Assembly: GCF_003852235.1 (NCBI RefSeq)
Contig: NZ_CP027732.1
Span: 682,001 to 746,000 of the forward strand
DNA: 64,000 nt
Reading direction: 5' to 3'
From: Pseudomonas sp. R4-35-07
GTDB lineage: Bacteria > Pseudomonadota > Gammaproteobacteria > Pseudomonadales > Pseudomonadaceae
The translations under genes and the position numbers were made by a program. This document shows positions 8,098 through 18,991 of this stretch, one piece after another. The first letter of the stretch is position 1. The number at the start of each line of letters is the position of its first letter. The notes under the pieces were generated by a model. The model ran no database searches. It was not told where the DNA came from and saw nothing but the letters and a program-made list of their open reading frames with translations.

Positions 8098-9111
8098 ATG
8101 CCAACGTTTTCTCAGCGTCATGTGTTGTTGCTGTCCAGCTACATCATCATTTTCGGCGGGTTGCTGCTGGTGCTGCCGCTGAAACTGCTGCCCAGCCTGC
8201 TGGCTGGCCTGTTGGTCTATGAACTGGTCAACATGCTTACGCCCCAGCTGCAGCGGCTGATCGAGGGGCGGCGTGCGCGCTGGCTGGCGGTGGCCTTGCT
8301 GGGTACCTTGATCGTCAGCGTGCTCACGCTGATCTTCGCCGGCGCGATCAGCTTCCTGCTGCACGAAGCGGAAAACCCCGGCGCCTCGCTGGATAAATTC
8401 ATGCACGTGGTCGATCGCGCACGCGGCCAGTTACCGCCGTCCATCGATGCCTATCTGCCCGCCAGCGCCGCCGAATTCCGCGTGGCCATCGGCGACTGGC
8501 TGAGCAAACACCTGAGCGAACTGCAACTGGTCGGCAAAGACGCGGCCCACATGTTCGTCACCTTGCTGATTGGCATGGTGCTCGGCGCGATTATCGCCTT
8601 GCAGCGCGTGCCCGACCTGACCAAGCGCAAACCCCTGGCCGCCGCGTTGTTCGACCGCCTGCACCTGTTGGTCCAGGCCTTTCGCAACATCGTCTTCGCC
8701 CAGATCAAGATCGCCGCGCTCAACACAGCTTTCACTGCCGTGTTCCTCGCCGTAGTGCTGCCGCTGTGTGGCATTCACCTGCCGCTGACCAAAACCCTGA
8801 TCGTGTTGACCTTCCTGCTCGGCCTGCTGCCGGTGATCGGCAACCTGATGTCCAACACCCTGATCACGATTGTCGCGTTGTCGCTGTCGATTTGGGTCGC
8901 GGTGGCGGCGCTGGGGTATCTGATCGTGATCCACAAGGTCGAGTACTTTCTCAACGCACGCATCGTCGGTGGGCAGATCAGTGCCAAGTCGTGGGAGTTG
9001 CTGTTGGCGATGTTGGTGTTTGAAGCGGCATTTGGGCTGCCGGGGGTGGTGGCGGGGCCGATTTATTATGCGTATCTGAAGAGTGAGCTGAAGCTCGGTG
9101 GGATGGTTTAG
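8098..9111 (+). CDS. AI-2E family (PerM/TqsA-type) membrane permease
   Basis: The 337-residue polytopic protein has about seven or eight hydrophobic helices: two near the N-terminus, one near residues 60-85, and a cluster from about 150 to the end. Its central soluble loop is amphipathic. The C-terminal LPVIGNLMSNTLITIVALS region matches the family. Members have been linked to autoinducer-2 export or to ion/proton antiport, so the substrate is uncertain. It is not linked to any quorum-sensing gene here. It stands alone between two repeat elements. Confidence 0.85.
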   Translation: MPTFSQRHVLLLSSYIIIFGGLLLVLPLKLLPSLLAGLLVYELVNMLTPQLQRLIEGRRARWLAVALLGTLIVSVLTLIFAGAISFLLHEAENPGASLDKFMHVVDRARGQLPPSIDAYLPASAAEFRVAIGDWLSKHLSELQLVGKDAAHMFVTLLIGMVLGAIIALQRVPDLTKRKPLAAALFDRLHLLVQAFRNIVFAQIKIAALNTAFTAVFLAVVLPLCGIHLPLTKTLIVLTFLLGLLPVIGNLMSNTLITIVALSLSIWVAVAALGYLIVIHKVEYFLNARIVGGQISAKSWELLLAMLVFEAAFGLPGVVAGPIYYAYLKSELKLGGMV

Positions 9112-9135
9112 GTTTTGTGTTGCCTGGGCTGACGC

Positions 9136-9211
9136 CATCGGGAGCAAGCCCCCTCCCACATTTCTGAATGTATTCACAAATCAAAATGTGGGAGGGGGCT
9201 TGCTCCCGATG
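9136..9211. repeat. REP doublet in the outward orientation
   Basis: This is the same REP family as at 6749, but with the units turned the other way: CATCGGGAGCAAGCCCCCTC first, then the GTGGGAGGGGGCTTGC unit, separated by about 25 bases. It lies between the convergent AI-2E-family and Hsp70-like genes. Confidence 0.9.
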
Positions 9212-9237
9212 GGCGCGCCGCGGATTCAAGTTACAAC

Positions 9238-10506
9238 TCAGTTGCCGTAGCGCTTGCTGGCCTCAATCGCCAACCCACTGCCAATACTGCCAAAGATATT
9301 GCCTTCCACATGCCGCGCATTCGGCAGCATCGCCGAGATGCTGTGGCGCAGTGCCGGGATCCCGCTGGAACCACCGGTGAAGAACACCGTGTCCACCTGA
9401 GCCACATCCACCGAGGCGTCGTTGAGCAGTTGGGTCACGCTGTTGCGCACACGCTCCAGCAGGCCATCGATGGCCGATTCAAACAGGTTGCGGCTCAGTT
9501 CCACGCTCAAGCCAGGCTCAACCCGGTCCAGCAACACCAGGCGGCTGTCTTCATGGGTCAGCTGGATCTTGGTCTCTTCCACTTCCATCGCCAGCCAGTG
9601 CCCGGCACGCTGTTCGATCAGCTTGAACAGGCGGTCGATGCCGCCGGTGTCTTCGATGTCGTAGCGCATGCTGCTCAGGGCCAGCTGGGATTTCTGCGAG
9701 TACACCGAGTTGATGGTGTGCCAGGTAGCCAGGTTCATGTGGTGGCTGGTCGGCATGTAGGCGCCGCTTTTCATGCGGCTGCCGTAGCCGAACAGCGGCA
9801 TCATGCCTTGCAGGCTGAGCTGCTTGTCGAAGTCGGTACCGCCGATGTGCACGCCACCGGTGGCGAGGATATCGCTCTGGCGGTTGTCGTTGTGACGACG
9901 GTCCGGTGACAGGCGCACCAGGGAGAAGTCGGAGGTACCGCCGCCGATATCGACGATCAGCACCAGTTCTTCTTTTTCGATGGTCGACTCGTAGTCGAAC
10001 GCGGCGGCAATCGGTTCGTACTGGAACGAGATGTCCTTGAAGCCGATTTTGCGGGCCACGTCGACCAGGGTGTTTTCCGCTTCCTGGTCGGCCATCGGGT
10101 CGTCATCGACGAAAAACACCGGGCGCCCCAGCACCACTTCTTCGAACTCGCGGCCGGCGGTGGCTTCGGCGCGGCTCTTGAGCTGGCCGATGAACAGCGC
10201 CAGCAGGTCGGTGAACGGCATCGCCGTGCCCAATACGCTGGTGTCGTGCTTGATCAGCTTGGAACCCAGCAGGCTCTTGAGCGAGCGCATCAAGCGGCCT
10301 TCGTAGTTCTCCAGGTATTCGTGCAGCGCCAGGCGACCGTACACCGGGCGGCGTTCCTCGAAGTTGAAGAACACCACCGACGGCAGGGTGATCTTGTCGT
10401 CCTCCAGCGCGATAAGCGTCTCCTCGCCGGGGCGGATCCAGCCGACGGTGGAGTTGGACGTGCCGAAGTCGATGCCGCAGGCACGGGCTGGGGATGGGTT
10501 TTTCAT
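9238..10506 (-). CDS. Hsp70-family protein (YegD-like)
   Basis: The 422-residue protein consists mainly of an Hsp70/actin-type ATPase domain. The phosphate-1 motif is CGIDFGTSNSTVGW near the N-terminus. VDIGGGTSDFSLVRLS is the phosphate-2 motif, and FFTGGSSGIPALR near residue 370 is the adenosine motif. It lacks the substrate-binding beta-sandwich and lid of DnaK, as E. coli YegD does. The start at 10506 (MKNPSPARAC) fits the conserved N-terminus; the frame continues upstream without support. It is divergent from the DnaJ/CbpA-type gene, which suggests a chaperone partnership. Confidence 0.87.
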   Translation of the reverse strand: MKNPSPARACGIDFGTSNSTVGWIRPGEETLIALEDDKITLPSVVFFNFEERRPVYGRLALHEYLENYEGRLMRSLKSLLGSKLIKHDTSVLGTAMPFTDLLALFIGQLKSRAEATAGREFEEVVLGRPVFFVDDDPMADQEAENTLVDVARKIGFKDISFQYEPIAAAFDYESTIEKEELVLIVDIGGGTSDFSLVRLSPDRRHNDNRQSDILATGGVHIGGTDFDKQLSLQGMMPLFGYGSRMKSGAYMPTSHHMNLATWHTINSVYSQKSQLALSSMRYDIEDTGGIDRLFKLIEQRAGHWLAMEVEETKIQLTHEDSRLVLLDRVEPGLSVELSRNLFESAIDGLLERVRNSVTQLLNDASVDVAQVDTVFFTGGSSGIPALRHSISAMLPNARHVEGNIFGSIGSGLAIEASKRYGN

Positions 10507-10591
10507 GTCGATCGGGTTCCGGTTGCAAAACGGCCGCGCAGTGTATGCCAGTCGACGCCGGATGCGTAGGCCGACCATCCGTTAAATAGCG

Positions 10592-10619
10592 CTTGAAAGC
10601 GCGCGATTCGCCCCCACAT
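10592..10619 (+). promoter_or_regulatory. Sigma-32 (RpoH) heat-shock promoter for the DnaJ/CbpA-type gene
   Basis: CTTGAAA at 10592-10598 and CCCCACAT at 10612-10619 are separated by 13 bases. This matches the sigma-32 consensus (CTTGAAA, 13-14 bases, CCCCATNT) almost exactly. Transcription would start at about 10626, some 117 bases before the ATG at 10743. Confidence 0.8.
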
Positions 10620-10742
10620 CTGGTGCATACGGCAAGTGCCTGTAAAACTCCGACGCACCCCAGGCCGCAAGACTCAACACGTGCAAACCAGCGCACCTTG
10701 TGTCCGGGCTGTGCGATCTCGTTTAAGGATGGTGAACCACCG

Positions 10743-11681
10743 ATGGATTTCAAAGACTACTACAAGATTCTGGGTGTCGAGCCGAGCGCCGACGACAAGG
10801 AAATCAAAGCCGCCTATCGCAAGCTCGCGCGCAAATATCACCCGGACGTGAGCAAGGAAAAAGACGCCGAAGCCAAGTTCAAGGACGCGTCCGAAGCCTA
10901 TGAAGCCCTCAAGAGCGCGGACAAGCGGGCCGAGTACGACGAACTGCGCAAATATGGCCAGCACGGTCAGCCGTTCCAGGGGCCACCTGGCTGGCAGAGC
11001 CGTGGCGGTTTTGGCGGTGGCGCGGGCACTGAGGATTTTTCGGACTTCTTCAGCTCGATCTTCGGCGCGCGCAGCGACGGCTTCGGCGGCGGCCAACGCC
11101 GCCCTGCCGGACGCAAGGGCCAGGACGTTGAGATGCAGCTGTCGGTGTCCCTCGAGGAGACGCTGTCCACCGAGTCCAAGCAGATCAGCTTCCAGGTGCC
11201 TCAGTACGATGCTTCGGGCCGGCACGTGAGCAATACGGTCAAGAGCCTGAACGTGAAGATCCCGGCCGGTGTGGCCGACGGTGAACGCATCCGCCTCAAG
11301 GCCCAGGGCGCGCCCGGTATTGGCGGCGGTGCCAACGGTGATCTGTACCTGATCATCAAGTTCGCGCCCCACGCCAAGTTCGAAGTGGATGGCGAAAACC
11401 TGGTGATCAACCTGCCGCTGGCGCCGTGGGAATTGGCGCTGGGCACGGAAGTCACGGTGCCGACGCTGACCGGCAAGATCAACCTCAAGGTGCCCGCCGG
11501 CAGCCAGAACGGCCAGCGCATGCGCGCCAAGGGCCATGGGTTGCTGAACAAGGCTGGCCAGCGAGGTTTCCTGTTCGTGCAACTCAAGGCGGTGATGCCG
11601 CCGGCAGGTAGCGACGAGGTGAAAGCGTTGTGGCAGGAGCTGGCCAAGAAAGCCAACTTCAATCCGCGCGAGAGCTTCTAA
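10743..11681 (+). CDS. cbpA: DnaJ-type co-chaperone, curved-DNA-binding CbpA class
   Basis: The 312-residue protein has an N-terminal J domain with the HPD motif ([11 protein letters not shown], about residues 30-40). A Gly/Phe-rich linker follows, then two DnaJ C-terminal beta domains. The zinc-finger Cys repeats of true DnaJ are absent, so it belongs to the CbpA class. Such proteins stimulate Hsp70 ATPase and some bind curved DNA. The start is the ATG at 10743 ([11 protein letters not shown]) with AAGGAT upstream; a longer upstream frame is not needed. Its promoter is sigma-32 type. Confidence 0.9.
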   Translation: MDFKDYYKILGVEPSADDKEIKAAYRKLARKYHPDVSKEKDAEAKFKDASEAYEALKSADKRAEYDELRKYGQHGQPFQGPPGWQSRGGFGGGAGTEDFSDFFSSIFGARSDGFGGGQRRPAGRKGQDVEMQLSVSLEETLSTESKQISFQVPQYDASGRHVSNTVKSLNVKIPAGVADGERIRLKAQGAPGIGGGANGDLYLIIKFAPHAKFEVDGENLVINLPLAPWELALGTEVTVPTLTGKINLKVPAGSQNGQRMRAKGHGLLNKAGQRGFLFVQLKAVMPPAGSDEVKALWQELAKKANFNPRESF

Positions 11682-11691
11682 GCTGCCTTAA

Positions 11692-11791
11692 TGTAGGAGC
11701 GAGCTTGCTCGCGAAGAACGTCAACGATAACGCGTACAACCTGAATAAACGCGGCGTCCTTGAGTGCTTCGCGAGCAAGCTCGCTCCTACA
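11692..11791. repeat. REP doublet of the TAGGAGCGAGCTTGCTCGCG type
   Basis: This is an inverted pair of the same family as at 7966, with about 55 bases between the units. It separates the convergent DnaJ/CbpA-type gene and ureC. Confidence 0.92.
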
Positions 11792-11809
11792 GTTACAGTG
11801 AGGCGGTTG

Positions 11810-13510
11810 TTAGAACAGGAAATAGCGCTGCGCCATCGGCAGTACTTCAGCCGGTTCACACCACAGCAATACACCATCGGCCTTGACCTGATACGTCTGT
11901 GGGTCCACTTCGATATCCGGCAGGTAATCGTTATGGATCAGGTCGCTCTTCTGCACCTCGCGACAGCCCTTGACCACCGCAATCTGTTTTTTCAAACCCA
12001 GGGCCTCGGGCAGGCCGGCCTTCTGCGCTGCCTGGCTGATAAAGGTCAGGCTGGTGGCATGCAGTGCGCTGCCGAAGCTGGCGAACATCGGCCGGTAGTG
12101 CACCGGCTGCGGTGTGGGAATCGAAGCGTTGGCATCGCCCATCAGGCTGGAGGCAATCGCGCCGCCCTTGAGGATCAGCGTGGGTTTGATCCCGAAGAAC
12201 GCCGGGCGCCACAGCACCAGATCGGCCCATTTGCCAACTTCGATGGAGCCGACAATATGGCTGATGCCATGGGTGATCGCCGGGTTGATGGTGTACTTGG
12301 CGATATAGCGCTTGGCGCGAAAGTTGTCGTTGCCCGGGCCGTCACCGGGCAGGGCGCCACGCTGTTTTTTCATCTTGTCGGCGGTCTGCCAGGTGCGGGT
12401 GATCACTTCGCCGACGCGGCCCATGGCCTGGCTGTCGGAACTGATCATCGAAAACGCACCGAGGTCGTGCAGGATATCTTCGGCGGCAATGGTCTCGCGA
12501 CGGATGCGGCTTTCGGCGAAGGCCACGTCTTCGGCGATGCTCGGGTCCAGGTGGTGGCAGACCATCAGCATGTCCAGGTGTTCGTCGATGGTGTTGCGGG
12601 TGAACGGCCGCGTCGGGTTGGTGGAACTGGGCAGCACGTTCGGCAAGCCGCAGGCCTTGATGATGTCCGGCGCATGTCCGCCACCGGCACCCTCGGTGTG
12701 ATAGGTGTGAATGGTGCGGCCCTTGAGCGCGGCGAGGGTGGTTTCGACGAAGCCGGATTCGTTGAGGGTGTCGCTGTGGATTGCCACCTGCACGTCGTAT
12801 TCATCGGCGACGCTCAGGCAGTTATCGATGCTGGCGGGCGTGGTGCCCCAGTCTTCGTGCAGCTTCAAGCCAATGGCGCCGGCCTTGACCTGTTCGATCA
12901 ACGGCTCGGGCAGGCTCGCGTTGCCCTTGCCGGTAAAGCCGATGTTCATCGGGAACGAATCACTGGCCTGCAGCATGCGCGCCAGGTGCCAAGGCCCTGA
13001 GGTGCAGGTGGTGGCGTTGGTGCCGGTGGCAGGTCCTGTGCCGCCGCCAATCATAGTGGTGACGCCGCTGGTCAGCGCCTCTTCGATCTGCTGCGGGCAG
13101 ATGAAATGCACATGGGAGTCGATACCGCCGGCGGTGAGGATCATGCCTTCGCCGGCGATCACTTCGGTGCTGGCGCCGATGGCCATGGTCACGCCGGGCT
13201 GGATGTCGGGGTTGCCGGCTTTGCCAATGGCGTGGATGCGGCCGTTCTTCAGGCCCACGTCGGCCTTGACGATGCCCCAGTGGTCGATGATCAGCGCGTT
13301 GGTGATCAGGGTGTCGACCACTTCATGGGCGAGCAACTGGCTTTGGCCCTGACCGTCACGGATCACCTTGCCGCCGCCGAATTTCACTTCTTCGCCATAG
13401 ACGGTGAAGTCCTGCTCCACTTCGACGAACAACTCGGTGTCGGCCAGGCGGACCTTGTCGCCAACGGTGGGGCCATACATGTCGGCGTAGGCTTGTCTGG
13501 AAATCTTCAT
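11810..13510 (-). CDS. ureC: Urease catalytic subunit alpha UreC
   Basis: UreC holds the di-nickel active site that hydrolyses urea to ammonia and carbamate. The 566-residue protein has all active-site ligands: [10 protein letters not shown] (the two N-terminal His), GLKLHEDWG (the carbamylated Lys and a following His), [10 protein letters not shown] (His), [12 protein letters not shown] (His), [16 protein letters not shown] (catalytic His in the flap) and SSDSQAMGR (Asp). The start is the ATG at 13510 ([13 protein letters not shown]). It is the last gene of the urt-ureDAB-C run. A 120-base repeat separates it from ureB. Confidence 0.99.
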   Translation of the reverse strand: MKISRQAYADMYGPTVGDKVRLADTELFVEVEQDFTVYGEEVKFGGGKVIRDGQGQSQLLAHEVVDTLITNALIIDHWGIVKADVGLKNGRIHAIGKAGNPDIQPGVTMAIGASTEVIAGEGMILTAGGIDSHVHFICPQQIEEALTSGVTTMIGGGTGPATGTNATTCTSGPWHLARMLQASDSFPMNIGFTGKGNASLPEPLIEQVKAGAIGLKLHEDWGTTPASIDNCLSVADEYDVQVAIHSDTLNESGFVETTLAALKGRTIHTYHTEGAGGGHAPDIIKACGLPNVLPSSTNPTRPFTRNTIDEHLDMLMVCHHLDPSIAEDVAFAESRIRRETIAAEDILHDLGAFSMISSDSQAMGRVGEVITRTWQTADKMKKQRGALPGDGPGNDNFRAKRYIAKYTINPAITHGISHIVGSIEVGKWADLVLWRPAFFGIKPTLILKGGAIASSLMGDANASIPTPQPVHYRPMFASFGSALHATSLTFISQAAQKAGLPEALGLKKQIAVVKGCREVQKSDLIHNDYLPDIEVDPQTYQVKADGVLLWCEPAEVLPMAQRYFLF

Positions 13511-13522
13511 GTGTGTGTCCTC

Positions 13523-13633
13523 GATCGTTCCCACGCTTTGCGTGGGAATGCATCCTGTGACGCTCTGCGTCACGATGTTAAGAGCGGACGCGGAGCGTCC
13601 ATGACGGCATTCCCACGCGGAGCGTGGGAACGA

Positions 13634-13636
<3 letters not shown>
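13523..13636. repeat. Long palindromic repeat with GATCGTTCCCACGC ends
   Basis: The element begins GATCGTTCCCACGC and ends GCGTGGGAACGATC. Each half contains nested palindromes (TTCCCACGC.GCGTGGGAA and GACGCTCTGCGTC). Copies or parts recur at 17038, 27989, 36691, 41006 and 46545. Here its outer end supplies the stop codon of ureB. Confidence 0.92.
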
Positions 13637-14990
<1,354 letters not shown>

Positions 14991-14999
14991 TGCCGCGCC

Positions 15000-15302
15000 T
15001 CACGCAATGGGTTGATGAACGGTGACCAGCTTGGTGCCGTCCGGGAAGGTGGCTTCCACCTGGATGTCCGGGATCATTTCCGGGATGCCTTCCATCACTT
15101 GCTCACGGCTGAGCAGGGTCGTGCCGTAGTGCATCAGGTCGGCGACGGTGCGGCCATCGCGGGCGCCTTCCATCAGCGCGGCGGAAATATAGGCGATGGT
15201 TTCCGGGTAGTTAAGCTTCACCCCACGCGCCAGGCGGCGTTCGGCTACCAGGCCGGCGGTGAAGATCAGCAGTTTGTCTTTTTCCCGTGGGGTCAAATCC
15301 AT
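15000..15302 (-). CDS. ureA: Urease gamma subunit UreA
   Basis: UreA is the smallest structural urease subunit. It has exactly 100 residues and starts [23 protein letters not shown], the family hallmark. [22 protein letters not shown] and the C-terminal [14 protein letters not shown] are also present. It lies nine bases before the phosphinothricin-type acetyltransferase gene. A REP doublet separates it from ureD. Confidence 0.99.
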   Translation of the reverse strand: MDLTPREKDKLLIFTAGLVAERRLARGVKLNYPETIAYISAALMEGARDGRTVADLMHYGTTLLSREQVMEGIPEMIPDIQVEATFPDGTKLVTVHQPIA

Positions 15303-15348
15303 GGTTCAGTCCGTCGTGAAATACATTCATAAATACAAGGAGATCAAG

Positions 15349-15437
15349 TGTGGGAGGGGGCTTGCTCCCGATAGCGGTGGGTCAGTAGCAGATGCATTGC
15401 CTGACACTCAGCTATCGGGAGCAAGCCCCCTCCCACA
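15349..15437. repeat. REP doublet (GTGGGAGGGGGCTTGC type) between ureD and ureA
   Basis: This is an inward-facing pair of REP units with about 40 bases between them, inside the predicted ureDABC transcript. A folded doublet here could tune stability between ureD and ureA mRNA segments. Confidence 0.93.
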
Positions 15438-15446
15438 GTTTGATCT

Positions 15447-16286
15447 TCATGTGCTCCAGATTCTGGGTGATACCGCTTCGCGGCCCAATACGGCGGGGCG
15501 CAACAGCCGCCACAATTCAATCAACCATCCCCGCGCCAGCAGCGCTTCACTGGCCAGGCAGCGCGCAACCAGCAAACCGGGCAGTTGGGTCAAATCGCCG
15601 CGCACCGCGTGGGGCAGTGAGCGGCAGTGTTCGAGCAATTGAGCATCGATTTCACCGGTCACCAGGAGTGTGGCAAACACCGGTTGCCCATCCAGCCCGA
15701 TAGGCGAATCCAGCAACCCATCGCCGCCCACAATGCGCTGGCGCTCATGCCAGAGCAACTGGCCGTCGCGACGGATATCAAGGTGCGATTGAAAGTGGCC
15801 GAGGTCGAACCGCTCGCCGCTGGCCGGGCGCCCGAGGGCGACCACGTCCCAGTAGAACAACCGCGCATCGCCGTGCAGGTCGATGCGCGTGCTGAGTTCG
15901 GCCTGGGCAGCGCTGAATACGATGGTTTCCTGGGGCAGCCACTCCAGGGTCGCGCCGGCCTCCACGCGCAAATTCAACTGTTGAAACGCCGGGCCGCTGG
16001 CGCGGTACCACTTGGCCGCGCCGGGGCTGGTCAGTTGCGCCCAGGCGCCTTGGGCAACCTGCGCGCTGATGTCGAGGCGATCACCGCCGGCAATGCCGCC
16101 CGGCGGGTGCACGATGATGTGCTGGCACACCTCGGGGCCTTCGGCGTACAGGTGTTTTTGCACGCGCAGCGGGCCGAGGTGGCGGCGCAGCACCGGGCGT
16201 GTGGTGTCGCCGAAACGCGCATAGCCGAGTTCCAGCTCGGCGCGCCAGCTGGGGGTGAACAGGGCAGGGGTAACGGGCAGGTTCAT
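15447..16286 (-). CDS. ureD: Urease accessory protein UreD (UreH)
   Basis: UreD is the scaffold that docks on apo-urease and channels nickel from UreG/UreF. The 279-residue protein starts [20 protein letters not shown]. It carries the family stretches [27 protein letters not shown] and [11 protein letters not shown]. It begins only 31 bases after urtE ends, on the same strand. There is no room for a separate strong promoter, so urea import and urease assembly are probably co-transcribed. Confidence 0.97.
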   Translation of the reverse strand: MNLPVTPALFTPSWRAELELGYARFGDTTRPVLRRHLGPLRVQKHLYAEGPEVCQHIIVHPPGGIAGGDRLDISAQVAQGAWAQLTSPGAAKWYRASGPAFQQLNLRVEAGATLEWLPQETIVFSAAQAELSTRIDLHGDARLFYWDVVALGRPASGERFDLGHFQSHLDIRRDGQLLWHERQRIVGGDGLLDSPIGLDGQPVFATLLVTGEIDAQLLEHCRSLPHAVRGDLTQLPGLLVARCLASEALLARGWLIELWRLLRPAVLGREAVSPRIWST

Positions 16287-16317
16287 GGTTTTGTGCTTAT
16301 CGTTAGGACGCTACAGA

Positions 16318-17016
16318 TTAGATGGTTACCAGCCCGCGTACACCTTCGCTTTGCATATTTTCACCCCGGCCCTGCTGCACGATTTCTCCACGGGACATCA
16401 CCAGGTACTGGTCGGCCAGTTCAGCGGCGAAGTCGTAGAACTGCTCCACCAAGAGAATCGCCATGTCACCGCGTGCCGCGAGTTTCTTGATCACCGCGCC
16501 GATTTCCTTGATCACCGAGGGCTGAATGCCTTCGGTGGGCTCATCGAGAATCAACAACCGCGGGCGACTCGCCAAGGCGCGGCCGATGGCCAACTGTTGC
16601 TGCTGGCCGCCGGACAAATCCCCTCCGCGCCGGTGCTTCATCTGCAGCAACACCGGGAACAGCTCGTAGATAAAGGCCGGCACTTCCTTGGCTTGGGCAC
16701 CGGGGAAGCGCGAAAGGCCCATCAGCAGGTTTTCTTCCACCGTCAGCCGGCCGAAAATTTCCCGGCCCTGGGGCACGTAGGCAATGCCAGCATGTACGCG
16801 CTGATGCGGCTTGAACCCGGTGATCGGCTTGCCCTCCCAATTCACCGCGCCTTCCTTGGCCGGCAGCAGGCCCATCAGGCACTTGAGCAGGGTGGTCTTG
16901 CCCACGCCATTACGCCCGAGCAGGCAGGTGACTTCGCCGATCTGCACGTCAAACGACAGACCGCGCAGGATATGGCTACCGCCGTAGTACTGGTGCAGCT
17001 TGTCGACTTGCAGCAT
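16318..17016 (-). CDS. urtE: Urea ABC transporter ATP-binding protein UrtE
   Basis: UrtE is one of two ATPases of the high-affinity urea importer, of the LivF type. It has 232 residues starting MLQVDKLHQYYGG. The Walker A motif is GRNGVGKTTLL (about residues 33-43), the signature LSGGQQQQLAIGRAL and the Walker B LLILDEPTEGIQPS. The upstream in-frame extension to 17067 runs into a repeat and was not used. A partial repeat separates it from urtD. Confidence 0.96.
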   Translation of the reverse strand: MLQVDKLHQYYGGSHILRGLSFDVQIGEVTCLLGRNGVGKTTLLKCLMGLLPAKEGAVNWEGKPITGFKPHQRVHAGIAYVPQGREIFGRLTVEENLLMGLSRFPGAQAKEVPAFIYELFPVLLQMKHRRGGDLSGGQQQQLAIGRALASRPRLLILDEPTEGIQPSVIKEIGAVIKKLAARGDMAILLVEQFYDFAAELADQYLVMSRGEIVQQGRGENMQSEGVRGLVTI

Positions 17017-17037
17017 TCTCAAACCTCCTAATGAAAC

Positions 17038-17088
17038 GACGCGGAGCGTCCAGGGCGGCATTCCCACGCGGAGCGTGGGAACGATCAG
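17038..17088. repeat. Half copy of the GATCGTTCCCACGC palindromic repeat
   Basis: Only the right half is present (GACGCGGAGCGTC followed by TTCCCACGCGGAGCGTGGGAACGATCAG across 17038-17088). It sits between urtD and urtE within the predicted operon. Confidence 0.85.
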
Positions 17089-17093
17089 CGCGC

Positions 17094-17915
17094 TCAGCGA
17101 CCGAGGTAGACCTCGATCACCCGCTCATTTTCCTGCACCTGCTCCAGCGACCCCTCGGCCAACACGCTGCCCTGGTGCAACACGGTGACGTGGTCGGCAA
17201 TCGAGCCGACAAAGCCCATGTCGTGCTCCACCACCATCAACGAATGCTTGCCCGCCAGGCCCTTGAACAGTTCGGCGGTGAATTCGGTTTCGGCATCGGT
17301 CATGCCCGCCACCGGTTCGTCCAGCAGCAACAGTTGCGGGTCCTGCATCAGCAGCATGCCGATCTCCAGGAACTGCTTCTGCCCGTGGGACAGCAACCCG
17401 GCCGCGCGCTGTGCCGAGGCCGTGAGGCGGATGGTGTCGAGCACCTCATCGATGCGGTCTTTCTGTTCGCCGCTCAAGCGCGCGCGCAGGCTGGCCCAGA
17501 CGGACTTGTCGGTCTTCTGCGCCAACTCGAGGTTTTCGAACACCGTGAGGGCTTCGAACACCGTGGGTTTCTGGAACTTGCGGCCGATACCCGCCTGGGC
17601 GATCTGCACTTCGCTCATGCCGGTCAGGTCCAGGGTTTCGCCGAACCAGGCCTTGCCGTGGCTGGGCCGGGTCTTGCCGGTGATCACATCCATCAGCGTG
17701 GTCTTGCCTGCACCGTTGGGGCCGATGATGCAGCGCAGCTCGCCGACGCCGATGTACAGGTTGAGGTCGTTCAAGGCCTTGAAGCCATCGAAGCTGACGC
17801 TGATGTCCTCCAGGGTCAGGATGGTGCCGTGGCGGGTGTTCAGGCCTTTGCCCGCAGCCTGGCCGATACCGATGGCCTCGCGGCCGCTGCCCGCGTCGAA
17901 AATAGGTTCAAGCAT
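17094..17915 (-). CDS. urtD: Urea ABC transporter ATP-binding protein UrtD
   Basis: UrtD is the LivG-type ATPase of the urea importer. The Walker A is GPNGAGKTTLMD, the signature LSHGQKQFLEIG (His replaces Gly, as is usual in UrtD) and the Walker B LLLLDEPVAGMTD. I chose the ATG at 17915 (MLEPIFDAGSG), giving 273 residues, because AGGA lies at the right distance. An ATG at 17927 overlapping the urtC stop is an alternative that adds four residues. Confidence 0.95.
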   Translation of the reverse strand: MLEPIFDAGSGREAIGIGQAAGKGLNTRHGTILTLEDISVSFDGFKALNDLNLYIGVGELRCIIGPNGAGKTTLMDVITGKTRPSHGKAWFGETLDLTGMSEVQIAQAGIGRKFQKPTVFEALTVFENLELAQKTDKSVWASLRARLSGEQKDRIDEVLDTIRLTASAQRAAGLLSHGQKQFLEIGMLLMQDPQLLLLDEPVAGMTDAETEFTAELFKGLAGKHSLMVVEHDMGFVGSIADHVTVLHQGSVLAEGSLEQVQENERVIEVYLGR

Positions 17916-17923
17916 GACGTTCC

Positions 17924-18991
17924 TCATTTCTTCAGCAGGCCGATAACGCCCTTGGGCAGGTACAGGGTGACGAGAATGAACAACGCCCCGAGGAAGAACA
18001 GCCAGTATTCCGGAAAGGCCACGGTGAACCAGCTCTTCATGCCATTGACCACGCCGGCGCCGAGCAACGGGCCGATCAAGGTGCCGCGCCCGCCCAGGGC
18101 CACCCACACGGCGGCTTCGATGGAGTTGGTCGGCGACATTTCGCTGGGGTTGATGATGCCCACTTGCGGCACATACAACGCCCCCGCCAAGCCGCACAAC
18201 ACTGCGCTCAATACCCACACGAACAGCTTGAAGCCGCGCGGGTCATAGCCGCAGAACATCAGACGGTTTTCCGCATCACGCAACGCGGTGAGCACCCGGC
18301 CGAACTTGCTCTGGGCCAGGCGCCAGCCGAGGTACAGGCTCGTCACCAGCAGCAGCACCGTGGCCACGAACAACACCGCCCGCGTGCCCGGCTCGGTGAT
18401 GCCGAAGCCCAAGATGCTGCGGAAATTGGTAAAGCCGTTGTTGCCGCCGAACCCGGTCTCGTTGCGAAAGAACAGCAGCATCCCGGCAAAGGTCAGGGCC
18501 TGGGTCATGATCGAGAAATACACGCCCTTGATCCGCGAGCGGAAGGCGAAGAAGCCGAACACCAGGGCCAGCAGCCCTGGCGCCAGCACCACCAGGCACA
18601 GCGCCCACCAGAAGTGTTGGGTACCCGCCCAGTACCAGGGCAATTCGGTCCACGACAAAAAGGTCATGAACGCCGGCAACGCATCGCCGGACGCCTGGCG
18701 CATCAGGTACATGCCCATCGCATAACCGCCTAGGGCGAAGAACAAACCGTGGCCCAGGGACAACATCCCGGCGTAGCCCCACACCAGGTCGAGCGCCAGG
18801 GCGACGATGGCATAGCAGAGGATCTTGCCCACCAGCGTCAAGGTGTAGGCGGAGATATGAAAGACGTTTTCCGCCGGCAACAGCGACAGCAACGGCAGCG
18901 CCAGCAGCACCGCGAGCAGGATCGCGCCGACGGTGATCGTCACCTTGGGGCCGGCTTTCTGTGCGGCCGTAAGCATCAATGGCTGGTTCAT
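17924..18991 (-). CDS. urtC: Urea ABC transporter permease UrtC
   Basis: UrtC is the LivM-type inner-membrane permease. It has 355 residues and about ten hydrophobic helices. Conserved parts include DLVWGYAGMLSLGHGLFFALGGYAMGMYL and the EAA-like RDAENRLMFCGYDPRGFKLFVWVLSA region. The start overlaps the urtB stop by one base (TGATG), indicating coupled translation. Confidence 0.96.
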   Translation of the reverse strand: MNQPLMLTAAQKAGPKVTITVGAILLAVLLALPLLSLLPAENVFHISAYTLTLVGKILCYAIVALALDLVWGYAGMLSLGHGLFFALGGYAMGMYLMRQASGDALPAFMTFLSWTELPWYWAGTQHFWWALCLVVLAPGLLALVFGFFAFRSRIKGVYFSIMTQALTFAGMLLFFRNETGFGGNNGFTNFRSILGFGITEPGTRAVLFVATVLLLVTSLYLGWRLAQSKFGRVLTALRDAENRLMFCGYDPRGFKLFVWVLSAVLCGLAGALYVPQVGIINPSEMSPTNSIEAAVWVALGGRGTLIGPLLGAGVVNGMKSWFTVAFPEYWLFFLGALFILVTLYLPKGVIGLLKK

